Source: Glycine soja
Lineage: Eukaryota > Streptophyta > Magnoliopsida > Fabales > Fabaceae
NCBI RefSeq assembly: GCF_004193775.1
Contig: NC_041003.1
Span: forward strand, 30,432,263-30,496,262
Length of the DNA stretch: 64,000 nucleotides
Direction of reading: 5' to 3'
The notes under the pieces were generated by a model. It saw nothing but the letters and a program-made list of their open reading frames with translations. It had not been told where the DNA came from and did not search any database. Positions 36,157 through 48,611 of this stretch are shown here, one piece after another. A program made the position numbers and the translations under genes. Each line of letters opens with the position of its first letter. Positions within the stretch are counted from its first letter, which is position 1.

Positions 36157-36625
36157 TATGCTGCCACATCAGCAAAATTGATGATTTAGAGAAAGGAGAA
36201 CATTCTCCTTTTGTGTCTATCACTTCTCTTTTCCCTCTTCCTTCTTCATTGTTTCTCACAACATAACAAAACCTATATCAAAACATTTCAATTCAATCTT
36301 ATTCCACACTATTAAACTGCCACATCAGCAAAATTGATGATTTGGAGAAAGGAGAGCATTCTCCTTTTGTGTTTATCACTTCTCTTTTCCTTCTTCCTTC
36401 TTCAATTTTACTCACAACATAACAAAACCTATATCAAAATATTTCAATTCAATCTTACTCCTCACTCACTAGTAAGCTGCCACTTCAGCAAATTTGATAA
36501 TTTGGAGAAAGGAGAACATTCTCTTTTTTTTTGTCTATCACTTTTCTTTTCTTTTTTCCTTCTTCAATGTTACTCACAACATAACAAAACCTATATCAAA
36601 ACATTTCAATTCAATCTTACTGACC
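36157..36625 (+). repeat. Three tandem repeats of about 155 bp, plus a partial one at 37243
   Basis: Units begin 'tgccac(a/t)tcagcaaa(a/t)ttgat' at 36161, 36319 and 36479. Each contains 'gagaaaggaga(a/g)cattct', a CT-rich tract, and 'aacataacaaaacctatatc'. A partial fourth is at 37243-37290. They form the 5' subterminal region of the Helitron-like repeat. Confidence 0.9.
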
Positions 36626-37202
36626 TCCAAATGCTTCTGATGTTCACATCCCTCATTCTTCAATGTTCTATATTAAATTCTATAACCATTTTCTTTTACA
36701 TTTTATATATCATTCAATTTTTTCATATTAGTAATTTCTAATTTCTAATATATTTTCTACTCTATAAATATAAATAAAAATAAATATTTCACATAAACAA
36801 ATTTCATGATCTAAAATTAGTCTTCAAACTAATCTATAAAAAAAATATGTTGGTTAAACAAAGTTAAAATTTAATTTGTAAAAAAATATATTTCACATCA
36901 ACTTTAACTATTACAAATATAAATTTATTTACTATCTCCAATATTACATATCACAAAATATAATTTTTTTAACATTAAATTACTTTAAAGAAATTTTATA
37001 TTGATTAAATTTACTTAATATTTTTAATTTTAATCCGATTTGCACTTTTAAATATATTGCAACGGAAGCTCCACTACATGTAGCGATAGGGAGAATATGA
37101 TTTCAAAATTCAATAATATTTTACAAGAGAGAAACTTATACACTATACATAATTTAAGAATTGTTTCAACAAATGATGCATACAAACCTGTCAAATGAAC
37201 AT

Positions 37203-37495
37203 TCAAAGAATAATATATAAAATTTGAGTTCCTCACTATTATGTTGTCATGTCAGCAAAATTGATGATTTGGAGAAAGGAGAAATTGAAATTATTTTTCT
37301 AAATTTAATTTTTATATTTTGAGATGTTTCTTTACTATCTTAAGTATTATTGTTAATTCAACGTATTTAATAAATAAATAATTTTAATTCAATTAAGCCT
37401 ATATCATACTTTTTGCTTACAATAATTTTTTTATATTTTATTTACTATAATAATTTTAATTTACTAACAATTATATTTTAATAATTGTTTTTTAG
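37203..37495 (+). mobile_element. Second Helitron-like 5' end
   Basis: TC plus 'ataatatataaaatttgagt' and 'gtcagcaaaattgatgattt' repeat the start seen at 30567/36160. The RPA1-like exons begin soon after, and plant Helitrons often carry RPA-like genes. A terminus with hairpin and CTRR was not found. Confidence 0.38.
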
Positions 37496-38455
37496 GTGAG
37501 TATTCAATAAACTCAACTTCAAGTACAATGATCTATATCAACCTAGACAATCCTAATTTTGCAAAGTTCAAGACAGGTAAAATGAACTTTTCCTTTTTAT
37601 TTTATTTTATTATACACATTTTGTAATATTCAACAAAAAAAAATCGTCAGTTTATTCTTATTCTTTGATTGATGTAGTTAAAAAATTATAAATTTTATTC
37701 TAAATAATTACTTTGTAGAAAAAAATGGAGACACATCAAATAAAAGAACTATCTTCTCAAGTTCTGCCAACATTAATCTTGACAAGAGAATCTAAAAAAA
37801 TAAAAGATCTTTGCAAGATATAATGTCCATGAAATGGGTATGATATGCTAATCTACCATACCTTCATATTCATAATGTTCAATAATACTTTATTTTTTCT
37901 TAGTTTTAACATATATAAAATAATAGGATAATGTGTTCACTATTCATGCAATAATCAACGAGATGGACGACACGTTTGGTTGGAATAATGTTGCATGTGA
38001 GATATGTCAAAAAAAAGTTACAAAAGATGAAAATCAATGCACTTGTAGAGAATGCAAACAACCATTCAAGTACCCAACAACAAGGTTTAATGTTTTGTAT
38101 ATAATGAATTATTTTTTATAACATAATTAAATAAATATTAAAAATTTAAAATCTTGTTTAGGTTCAAGATACAATTGAAAGTATTTGATAACATTGGTGT
38201 AGCAACATTCATAATGTTCAATCAAGATGCGCAACAAATTCTAAACACAACAACATCTAAACTCCTTCACACCCAAAATGCAAATAAGGTTGACATACCC
38301 CCAATATTGTATACCCTTTGCAAACACACTTTTATTTTTGAAATCATGATCACAACTCATAACTTGAAGGAAGGATTTCAAACCTATACCGCCGCAAGGA
38401 CTTTTATCCCAAAAAAATATCATTCAGCATGATCCTTTCCTCAAAGAAATTAAAC
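37496..38455 (+). pseudogene. RPA1-like (replication factor A large subunit) C-terminal remnant, copy 1
   Basis: Four exons with good splice sites: 37496-37576 (reads MIYINLDNPNFAKFKT), 37719-37837, 37927-38084 and 38162-38432. Exon 3 encodes the zinc-ribbon part of the Replication factor-A C-terminal domain, with cysteines in CEICQKK and CTCRECKQPF. Exon 4 continues the OB fold (RFKIQLKVFDNIG, FIMFNQDAQQIL). RPA1 binds single-stranded DNA in replication and repair, and RPA-like genes are also carried by plant Helitrons. N-terminal OB folds are missing, exon 2 has a stop in the expected frame, and exon 4 ends early at 38430. The link to a Helitron is inferred from the adjacent repeats. Confidence 0.8.
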
Positions 38456-38623
38456 AGGTAACCATATTTATAATTTATTTTCATTTTTACTTCTTGTACA
38501 AAAAATTAATAGTTTAATCCAATAATTAATATTTTTATTAAAAAAAGGAGCCTACTTCACCACAACAAATATCATTAGATGAGTAAGGTGAAGAACTAAT
38601 TATATGTCAAAGCCCAAAGTTAC

Positions 38624-39164
38624 TGATGAGGACACAACTAAGGACAAGGACCATGAAGCACTTGAAGGGCCAATGACCAGAGGCAGACTTAAACAGGCCC
38701 AACACGTCATAGAGACAAGGCTGGTCATTTGTATAGCTGCCATTGATGATGATTGAAGGCCCAAGTTGAGAAAGATGAAGGCCCAAAGGCAGAGGCACTA
38801 CCAAGACTATTAATTGTTGCTGAAGGCCCAAACTAATTTAAAGGCCCAAGTTAAATATGTTTTTAGTTATAATTTTTATTTATTGTAATTTTGGCCCAAA
38901 CTGTTTAGAAGGCCCATGTCTATTTTTATCTTTTTGTTCAGATACACTATAAGTATTGGTTTTTGTTTTCAATAAAGGAACTTTTGGCATTTTCATAAAA
39001 TTTGGTGAGAGCTTCTCTCTGGGTTCCTTGTTGAACCAATATCAGACTTATCAAGGTAATCCTTGTGGCGTCTACCCTGACTTATCTTCCTTCACTGGAA
39101 GTGGCGTCATCCAAAATCTCCGTAGCCTGTATCAAACGATCCGCTCCTAGTCAGGTTCACATCA
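38624..39164 (+). mobile_element. 5' LTR of gypsy retrotransposon, copy 1
   Basis: Starts TGATGAGGACAC and ends ...cacatca, giving TG...CA borders. Contains a TATA-like 'tataagta' (38949) and AATAAAG (38971) in the expected U3/R order. The primer site follows after two bases. The left border is inferred from the TG rule because no 3' LTR is available for comparison. Confidence 0.72.
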
Positions 39165-39166
39165 TC

Positions 39167-39178
39167 TGGTATCAGAGC
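39167..39178 (+). other. Primer-binding site, initiator-Met tRNA
   Basis: TGGTATCAGAGC is exactly complementary to the 3' end of plant initiator-Met tRNA and lies two bases after the LTR. Confidence 0.9.
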
Positions 39179-39194
39179 TTCGACTCTTGATACA

Positions 39195-40287
39195 AGTTCT
39201 ATCCTATCCTATCCTATCCTATTTTTTTTTCTTTGTAATTTGTCTAGGTTCATGTTTTTGTCCTTGTTCTGTTATTTGCGTTCTTGTTTACATCTTGTTT
39301 CGTTCTTGTTTGCGTCTTGTGTTCTGTTATTGGCGTTCTTGTTCTTGTTCTTGTCACGTTCTTGTTCTTGTTTCTTGTGTCTTTCAGACTTTATGTCAAA
39401 AAAAAATCTGTTTGAGTTCTTGTTTCTTGTTCTTGTGCCTGTCATATTGTATTTTGTCTTCTGTTCATAACTTTTGTTTCAGCCTATTCGAGTTCTGTTT
39501 GGGGTAAAAATTGCCTAATTGCCGAATTGCTAAATTGTCAAATTTGCCTAATGATGATTGCCTATTGAATGAATTCTAATAGCTGGACGTCTGAAAAAAA
39601 AAAAGAAAAAAAGGAAAAAGAAGAATGAAAAAAAGAAAGAAAGAAAGAGAGAAAGAAAGAAAGAAAGACAAAAAAAGAGGAAATAGTTGCAAAAAAAAAA
39701 GTTTGGAAGAGATTTGGGTGTTCGATCTTTGAACACGAAATTGAGGCATTTAGAGGTCTTTTTTGGAAAGAAAATCATGGATCAAATCCCCTTATCTAGA
39801 TTCTCCTCTGAATTCTGAGCGTGTTTTGATATATAGTGGGCCTCAAACGGACAACCATAGCAAAAGTTATGAGCATTTGAAGTTTACTTGTCCTATATGT
39901 TGCCATATCTATTATCCTATCTAATATCTTATCTGTTACCCTATCTAATATCTTATTTGTTATCCTATCTAATATCTTATTTGTTATCATATATGTTACC
40001 CAAATTAAAGCTAATATGTTATCCAAATCCAAATCAAATCTGTCTGTGATCATTATGTTGTTTTTTCCTTTTATTTTATATTTCCTTGTGTGTCTAATTT
40101 GGTCCATCCAGGAACTTAAGAGGAAACATAAGTGGTAAAAGGCAAGAGGGAATACATTACACAAAAGCCTATTGAGAGCATCAAGCACGAGTGTACTACC
40201 ATCTAAGAGTTAAACACGTGAGTAGAGTGTGGTGAGGTCCTGAAACCCTTAATAATTTTTATTGCACATTTTTTTTCCTGTTGAATT
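39195..40287 (+). other. Retroelement leader with simple repeats
   Basis: Untranslated leader between primer site and gag. It holds a (CTATC)n run (39198-39222), a GTTCTTGTTC-rich tract (39260-39480), a GAAA-rich purine tract (39590-39685) and a minisatellite of 'tatcctatctaatatctta' units (about 39905-40000). Slippage in these tracts explains many length differences between the copies. Confidence 0.85.
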
Positions 40288-43200
40288 ATGGCTGGAGCAG
40301 ATGGTGGTGGTGACGAGTATCATCAGTTGGACGGAGCTCAACGTTTGTTACTGGATGCGATGAATGCACAAATGCAACGTTTGCTGGACCGTACCAATGA
40401 GGAGGTCTATGGACGACTAGAAGTTTTGGAGAACCAAGCCAATCAGAATGCTAGACGAAATATAGATGGGAATAGAGGTAACAATGGCGGTAATGACGGA
40501 CCGAGGCAGAATTGGGTTGAGGGAGTAAAGCTCAATGTTCCTCCCTTCAAAGGTAGAAGTGATCCAGATGCCTACCTGGACTGGGAAATGAAGATTGAGC
40601 ATGTATTTGCCTGCAATGACTACACTGATGAGCAGAAAGTCAAGCTAGCAGCAGCTAAATTCTCCGACTATGCCCTTGTTTGGTGGCATAAATACCAGAG
40701 AGAAATGCTGAGAGAGGAACAATGAGAGGTAGATACATGGACTGAGATGAAAAGGTGATGAGAAAAAGGTATGTGCCCACTAGCTATAACAGAACCATGC
40801 GACAGAAACTCCAAGGGCTGTCCCAAGGGAATTTAACCGGGGAAGAATATTATAAAGAGATGGAAATGGCGTTAGTGAGGGCCAACATCGAAGAGGACTC
40901 CGAAGACACAATGGCTCATTTCCTGAATGGTCTAAACCCTGAAATCAGAGATGTTGTTGAATTACAAGAGTATGTGGCGTTGGATGACTTGTTACATAGG
41001 GCGCTCCGGGTTGAACAGCAAATTAAAAGAAAAAGTGCAACAAGGAGGAACTCACCCAATACTTACAACCAGAACTGGACCAATAGATCCAAGAAGGAGG
41101 GAGGTGATTCATTCTGCCCTGCAGCCACATCCCTGCATGGAAAGTTAACAGCGTCCAGTGTAGGTGGAAGCAAACATAACACCTCCACTTCCTCATCCAA
41201 TACTGGAACTAGAAATATAAAATGTTTCAAGTGCTTAGGCAGAGGACATATTGCTTCTGAATGTCCAACCAGGAGGACCATGATCATGAAGGCTGATGGA
41301 GAAATCACTCGTGAGTTTGAAATCAGTGAAGAAGAAGTGGAAGAAGAAGAGTATGAGGAGGAAGCTATGCAGGGTGATATGTTGATGGTGAGAAGGCTGT
41401 TGGGAAATCAAATGCAGCCACTGGATGACAATCAAAGAGAAAATATTTTCCACACCAGGTGTGTAATTAATGGTAAGCAGTGCTCTTTAATTGTTGATGG
41501 AGGAAGTTGTACCAATGTTGCAAGTTCCACATTAGTGACCAAACTGAATTTGGAAACTAAGCCCCATCCTAGACCATACAAACTTCTGTAGCTTAGTGAA
41601 GATGAAGAGGTAAAAGTGACTCAACAGGTTGAGGTGTGTCTCACCATTGGGAGATATAATGATAGGGTGTTGTGTGATGTGGTCCCAATGGAAGCGACCC
41701 ATGTGCTATTAGGAAGACCGTGGCAGTATGATACCCAGGCAGTGCATGATGGCTTCACCAACAAAATATCTTTCAAGCAAGCTGACTAGAAAATTGTTCT
41801 CAAACCGTTATCTCCTAAAGAGGTTTGTGAGGATCAAATAAAAATGAGAGAAAAGAAAAAGAGTGAAACACTTGAGAGGAAAAAGAGTGAAACACTTGAG
41901 AAGGAAAACAGAGGAAAGAAAAAGAGTGAAACACTTGAGAGGGAAAAGAGAGAAAACAAAAAGAGTGAAACACTTGAAGGCAAACAACTTTGTTTCGCAA
42001 CAAAAAGGAAGGTAAAGAGGGTGCTTTGTGTGAGAAAACCCCTCTATGTATTGTTTTCTCAACGTCAGATGTTGCATGCTAACCCAATTGATGAATTTAA
42101 ATTGCCTTTTAGTATTTAGTCTCGTTCTACAGGATTTTGATGATGTGTTTCCAGCAAGTGTACCGGATGGTTTGCCACCATTGAGGGGAATTGAGCATCA
42201 CATTGATCTCATTCCAGGAGCGTCCTTGCCCAATCGGCCAGTTTATAGGAGCAACCCACAAGAAACTAAGGAGATCGAAAGGCAAATGTCCGAACTCCTG
42301 AGCAAAGGTTGGGTGAGAAATAGTATGAGTCCGTGCGTTGTACCTGTCATTCTAGTACCCAAGAAGGACGACTCATGGAGGATGTGTTCTGATTGTAGAG
42401 CCATAAACAACATCACCATCAGTATAGGCATCCATTCCTAGGTTAGATGATCTTCTTGATGAATTGTATGGTGCATGTGTGTTTTCCAAAATTGATTTGA
42501 AAAGTGGCTATAATCAGATTAGAATTAGAGAGGGAGATGAATGGAAAACTGCCTTTAAAACAGAATATGGTTTGTATGAGTGGATGGTTATGCCATTTGG
42601 TTTGACTAATGCACCTAGTACTTTCATGAGATTGATGAACCATGTTTTAAGGGAATTTATTGGGAAATTTGTGGTGGTGTACTTTGATGATATTCTTATC
42701 TATAGCCTAGTCTTGATTTGCATGCTGAACATTTGCAATCTGTTTAAGTGTGCTTAGGAAAGAAAAATTGTATACCAACCTAGAAAAGTGCTCCTTTTGT
42801 ACTGATCATGTGGTGTTTCTGGGTTTTGTTGTTAGTGCTGAGGAGTATGGGTGGTGTGGAAAGGTTAAGCCATCCAAGAATGGCCAACACCTAGACCCTG
42901 AGTGAGGTGAGGGGATTCATGGTTAGCAAGTTTCTATACGAGATTTGTTAAGGATTTTAGTACATTGGCCAACACCTCTAACTGAAATGTTAAGAAGAAT
43001 GTGGGTTTCAAATGGGAGTAAGAAACAAGAAGAGGCCTTTGCTGCCCTCAACATAGGTTAACTGATTTCACCCATTCTTGCTATGCCTAATTTTACAAAA
43101 TCATTTGAAATGAGTGTGATGCATCAAATGTGGGTATTGGGGCTGTTTTGTTGAAAGAGGGACATTCGATAGCTTATTTTAGTGAAAAGTTAGGAGCCAC

Positions 43201-43972
43201 TGCCCTTAACTATTTCAACTTATGATAAGGAATTGTATGTTTGGTTAGAGCTTACAAACTTGGCAGCTTATTATACCCAAGAGTTTTGTCATCCATAGTG
43301 ATCACGAGTCCTTAAAATACTTAAAAGGCCAAGGAAGCTTAATAAGAGGCATGCTAAGTGGGTAGAAGTTTTTTAGAGCAGTTTCCCTATGTCATCAAAC
43401 ATAAAAAGGGAAAGGGAATGTGTGGCTGATGCGCTGTTAGGAGACATGCCTTTACTTGCTATGCTTTTGAAACCTATAAAACTGTTTGGTCTCGAGTCTT
43501 TTGAAAGACATGTATGTGAATGATGTGGGACTTTGCTGAATTTTTGGCTGCACTGTTAAAGTTTTCTGAAGATGGTTATTATAGGCATAATGGATTCTTG
43601 TTTAAAGTAAATAAATTGTGTGTGCCTTCCATTAGAGAGTTGCTTGTGAGTGAATCACATGAGGGGGGGGGGGAGGGGGGTTGATAGGACACTTTGGGAT
43701 TCCAAAAGACCCTGGAAATTCTGCAAGAGCATTTCTTTTGGCCTTATATGAGGCATGATGTGCATAAGTTTTTGTGGTCATTGCTTGTGTGTAAACAACT
43801 AAATCTAAGGTTAAACCTCATGGATTGTATACTCCTTTGCCTATTCCTGAATATCCTTGGACTGACATATCTATGGACTTTGTTTTGGGGCTGCCTAAAA
43901 CCCAAGAATGGAAAGGATTCTGTGTTTGTTGTTGTTGACAGGTTTTCTAAGATGGCACACTTTCCAAGCAAA
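40288..43972 (+). pseudogene. Ty3/gypsy gag-pol, degenerate, truncated in integrase
   Basis: Coding region of an LTR retrotransposon. Gag begins with the ATG at 40288; a stop after 40725 and a frame change separate it from 40755-41591. The CCHC zinc knuckle is at 41223-41264 (C-x2-C-x4-H-x4-C). The protease active-site region with DGG is at about 41490-41530. A spacer with tandem KKSETLE units lies at 41850-41985. Reverse transcriptase occupies about 42150-42720 (YFDDIL visible near 42690), with a frameshift near 42430. RNase H (about 43090-43480) and the integrase zinc/catalytic start (about 43640-43970) are broken into many frames. The sequence then jumps into CACTA-D DNA at 43973; the rest of integrase and the 3' LTR are absent. 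Stops in gag and protease are shared by copy 2, so decay predates the duplication. Not functional. Confidence 0.92.
41850..41990 (+). repeat. In-frame tandem repeat between protease and RT
   Basis: Four units encoding (K)KKSETLE with variable linkers (units of about 27-39 bases). All stay in frame, so they would make a highly charged linker in the polyprotein. Confidence 0.85.
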
Positions 43973-43989
43973 CAACACCCAACACTCAC

Positions 43990-44365
43990 ATGAAGTGTGA
44001 CATTTTGAACTTGACACAACAACTGATATGGAAGATTGGGGTAGTTTGGAATTTGTGATGTTGTTGTTCTTCTAGTAGAAGCTGCCCACATGTTCATATT
44101 CAAATAAAAGGAAACAATATGCTTCAGCAAACCAAAACAAAACAAAGTCATCACCTCAGAATCTTGGCTAAATATTGAAAAGAAACTAATGAGTTAGAGA
44201 TAAAGAAGCAATGTAAGAAATTATTACTTTGAAAAGAGACAGCAAGATTCATTACACCTGCTCACTATGTCCTGAGGAAAAAACACAAGGCTCCCAACCT
44301 GGGGTAATGACACAAGAGGCCCTGCACAAGCATGCCATAACTCTGAATTCAAGTCTTTCTGACCC
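43990..44365 (-). pseudogene. ARF fragment, copy 2
   Basis: Same two ARF exons as at 31471-31852 (here 43990-44089 and 44258-44365) with added indels, for example an extra C in the first and missing bases in the second. It marks the left border of copy 2. Confidence 0.85.
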
Positions 44366-47300
44366 CTGAAATTTTTTAGTAGCATCACACAAGCATATCA
44401 TTAAAATGCAACAAAAGGGTAAAAATGATTTTCCAAACAAAAAAAGAAGAATAGGGACAACAAGAAGTAGTGTGCATGCTACCAAGTCCTACCCTTTGCA
44501 ACTTTAAGCTATTTATATCATTTAAATAATTAAGACCAAACAAAGAAACTAGCAGTATACTTGTATTAATGAAAAAAAATGAATTAAATAAACAGATGTA
44601 AAAGTTGAAGAGATAAGAAACCAGATTAAGGATGACTTAAGTACATCACAGTATTTTGAAAGAATATTAAGGAATACCAATAAATGAATATGAAAAAAAT
44701 GAATATGAAAAATCAAATAGTTATAATAACGTACATAATCAAATTTGGAAGGTAGTTATTAAGGAATACCAATAAATGAATATGAAAAAAATGAAATTAA
44801 ATAAAAGATGTAAAAGTTGAAGAGATAAGAAACCGGATATAAGGGATGACTAAGTACCATCACAGTATTTTGAAGAATATTAAGGAGAAGAGCACCCTAT
44901 CCAGCCTATAGGATGCAAAGAATCAAGGATAAAATTAGGTAATGACCAGTCAAAGTAGAAACGCGTCAGTTTAACATTAATAAATTATAAGGACACATCC
45001 CATATGACAACCTAAAAGTGTTATGTGTGTTAAGTTTGTATGTATTTATTAAATAACAAGTTGTGCAAGCTAATAATTACCTCTCTCAAGACAACACAAG
45101 CTTTGCATCAGATCAGTTTCAGCATTCTGCCATGAATGGCGGCTTAAAGCCCGCCCAACCAACTATCTTCTCTGCATCTGCAATATATCAAAAATGTTAT
45201 ATGAGATATTTAAGCAGCAAATCCTTAAGCACATACTGGTAGAAAATACTAGTATGTGCTTTCGATACAAGTCACAAGTGTTTTTGAGATCTTTCTACTG
45301 GAAATATAGAGTTTTTTTCAGTAGAGAAGCTCTTAAAAGAGCTTCTAGCCTTGTATCCAAACAGGCTCTAAGTGTCTAATCCTTAATGCACAAGGTCTCG
45401 AGTCCTTCACACTCCACCCCACAACGGCTCAAAACCTATAAATAAAATTAAATGAAACAGTTAAGAACATCATTACAACAAATATAGTCTACACAGCTCA
45501 AATATTTTAACATCTTTAATTATTTTTTCTTTTAGTACACCAAGTCATGAACATGTTTAATTCCAACTTAAATTTTAATATATTTTTTTTAAAATTATCA
45601 ATAACCAAAATAACATCTTAGCACAATATAAGGTACTAGTATTTGTCATAAATCTAATATATAATTATATATTTAAAATATTTATTTATTTATAAATTTT
45701 AGTTATATAAATATAAATATTTGTTCTTGTATATAGAGGTTAAAACTGTTATATATATTATTGAAATTTGGATTGATGTCCACAAATCAGAATTGGTGGA
45801 TTGACCCATGCCCCCGAGAAAGGGTAGGATGTGGACATTTGATTAGTTGCACTTTCCAGTTGCAGGTCATGTAACTCAACAAACATCCAAAATGTACGGG
45901 CTAAACATGCAACATCATCACACTCACGCATACCAATCTTTAATTAAGAAAATGAAAAGTTTAACATAAGCATAATCTAATTATTCATCTTTTTGTTGAA
46001 TTAACTAATTATTCATTTGATGCTTAGAAACGGATTGAAAATGTATCATGGGATTTAATTGAATTGTTAAAAAGAGTTGTTAAAAAGAAAAAGAAAAGAG
46101 TCATGTTTCTCATATTAGCTTAGTCTATATCACAGTATGAAAGAGTTGTTAGAGAAGAAAGAAAAGAAAGAAACATGAAAGGTAAAGCTAAAATATTGAT
46201 TTTGGACCATAGTTGATAAAAGCAACACCCAAGATATAAAATCCAAATGCTTATTACAAATTCAAATAACAAAATAATATAAATGAAGCAAGAAGTATAG
46301 ACGAAAAGAGAATAAATTATATTGAATGAAGCAACTGCTGCTAAAAGCCACGTGCATTTTCTCATTTCAATTCACCTAAATTTATTCCAGCTAATAATTT
46401 TTTTCACATATATGGTACAATTTCTTCAAAAATCAACTTGTCCCTGCTTCAGATTTTAGCTCATAAAGTAGAGTAACTGACAACTTACCATCTATATTTA
46501 GTAAATTTATTGGGTGAGTAAGAAAAACTGCAAGGTTTTTTGGTGATGAAGGGTAAACACTAAGTTTTGCTTTCAAAACAAAAACCTGAGTTTTTTTGGA
46601 AGGACCTGTTTGAGAGCATTATTATGAGAAATACAAGTTTAGAGGGGAGGGGATGTAGGGGTGAGTTAGAATTGAATTTAAAAATTTTCTATCATCCAAT
46701 TTTAATAGAATACAATGTCGCATTTGATTCATGTAGCTGACTTCACATAGAGGGAACATATTCTAATTGTTGTAGTTGTTGTCATTGACATTGCTGTTGG
46801 AGCTGGAATATAGGGGTGGATAGATTGAATTTGCACAAATTTGCGTGTACCTGCGTGTGCTTGACTTGCACAAATTTACACTTATTGTCTATCTTTCAAC
46901 ACAAAATTGCAACTCCTACTTGAGCCAATAGTAAAGTTGGGTGTGCAAATTAAAACATTCGGATTCTGCAGCAACAACAAATCAAATTCCAAGTAAACAA
47001 AATTTGGACTTTGGAGTGAACTTGAATTTCACTCAGAAACAAAAACAAATAACAATAATAAATAAATTACCTACGCAGACTGGACAAGAGTAACTGTTTA
47101 AATAAATTACCTGTAATAGAAACAAGTCCGATGAGGGAGACATTTTAGCTGAGACCAAAGAAGAGCATCATTTTCAGTAACTGTGTTTAATTTATTTTTT
47201 CAATGCTTGGACTTATTGCTACAAATTGTAATAAATTTCCCTCTACTATGATACCTATAAGGAAAGATGTAATAAACAACTCCATTTTAAGGAGATGGGT

Positions 47301-48611
47301 AAAATATTCCCCATAGTCAAAGCCAGATCAGAATTTCACAGCTCATAGCAGGTGTTTATGCATTAATAGGTATTCAATCGAAGATGTTCAAATTTAGTTA
47401 TTCAATCAAAGATGTACAAATTTAGTTCCATCCCTTCTTGCCAATTGCCATATAAACCCGCTACGTCTAAATCACTCCCTTCAATCATAATCTTATCCGT
47501 TGTCCTAATTCTAAAACCCGCTACGGTTTCAATAAGCTTTAACCTAGTTCTAATTCTCGCAATCCAACATAATACAATCAAACTTTATAGGAGAGTACAC
47601 AATACAGATCAAGATAAAGAGAACATAATTTATCACACATTTCGTCACCAACGACTATATCCATTTCAACATAGCTCAAAAACCAAATAGGTCCTATAAC
47701 CTAATCAGTTGTCTAAGTTGGCGGAGTGAGATGAAGATTTTTAGTATTAGAAATTGAATTAGGCAAGGTATTTAAAAAATAGTGAAGAAAACAATTACTG
47801 AAAGATGATAGGTATTGACCTTCTTCTCAATTACAGTAGAGTGAGTGATGAAGGAATCTGCTGGATTGGAGACCCTCGCATCTCTTCTTATGCAAACTCT
47901 CTTCCCTATGGTTCTTTCGAATCTCCATCATGGTATCCCTCGGCGCCGGTGACTTCATCGGAGTCCACAGCGACCTGTAGCGGTTCCAACAACCTCGGTC
48001 CTGGTGTTGGCGGAAGGTCGATACGACTTCGTGTTGGATTTGGAATTGGATTCGGGTTTGAGATGGCAACGAAGTGAAGAGGGTTTGGGGGTTTTATTGT
48101 TTGGGAGTTTGAAAAGAAGTGTTTATTGAATTGGGCAGAAGTGTGGTTCTATTGCTCTTTCTTCGGTAATGTTATAATTATTTTTTAATATGTTAAAATA
48201 ATTATTTTAATATGAGAAAATAGTGAAAATATTGTATGTTATTGAGTTTGTGATTAACTTTCTTAAAATAATTATTTTAATATATTTGTTTTTATTGTAT
48301 TTTACTTACACTATTATTTGTAGGTAGAAACTTTTTAAATTTTATTTACACCAATGGACCGTAGGTACAAGTTTGATAGGATTTTACCAACACTAAGTAA
48401 TCTTAGGTATAAGTTTTTTGAAATTTTACCAACACTAAGCATTTGTAAGTAGAATTATTTTGAGTTTTACCTACACCAAATAAAAGTAAGTACAAACTTT
48501 TGAATTTACCTATGACAAACATTGTAGGTATAAGTATTTTTGACTTTTACCTACACTAATTTATATGTGTAGACAAAAGCCTCCGTAGGCATATGTCATT
48601 TTTTTTTTGTA
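44366..48611 (+). mobile_element. CACTA-D copy 2, right part
   Basis: Continuation of CACTA-D, lacking its left end, up to the gta terminus at 48611. The internal order is the same as in copy 1; no additional genes are seen. Confidence 0.7.
47820..48070 (-). pseudogene. Importin-alpha IBB fragment, copy 2
   Basis: Indel-damaged version of the 35355-35604 fragment. IRKNHREESLHKKR is still readable on the minus strand. Confidence 0.8.

Larger units (their letters stand above)
28950..43972. repeat. Large repeated block, copy 1
   Basis: Everything from about 28950 recurs downstream: copy 2 at 43973-53846 (matching 31452 to about 41460) and copy 3 at 53847-64000 (matching 28950 to about 39104). 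The block comprises CACTA-D, Helitron-like DNA, the RPA1-like remnant and the 5' half of a gypsy retrotransposon. The offset between copies 1 and 3 is 24893 bases at its start and 24903-24904 after a small indel near 33580. Confidence 0.93.

Noticed and set aside
36157..36625. Tandem array considered as a CRISPR
   Set aside because: Eukaryotic context, long repeats with no unique spacers; a subterminal transposon repeat explains it.
37040..37110. Helitron 3' end around the palindrome ctacatgtag
   Set aside because: No CTRR after the hairpin at the right distance and no A/T insertion site pattern.
39187..39507. Leu/Cys/Phe-rich membrane-protein-like frame
   Set aside because: Produced by GTTCTTGTTC repeats in the retroelement leader; no other support.
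39548..39778. Phe-rich minus-strand frame
   Set aside because: Translation of the GAAA-rich tract.
43655..43682. Long G run in integrase
   Set aside because: Lies in the noisy block and is most likely a homopolymer sequencing error.
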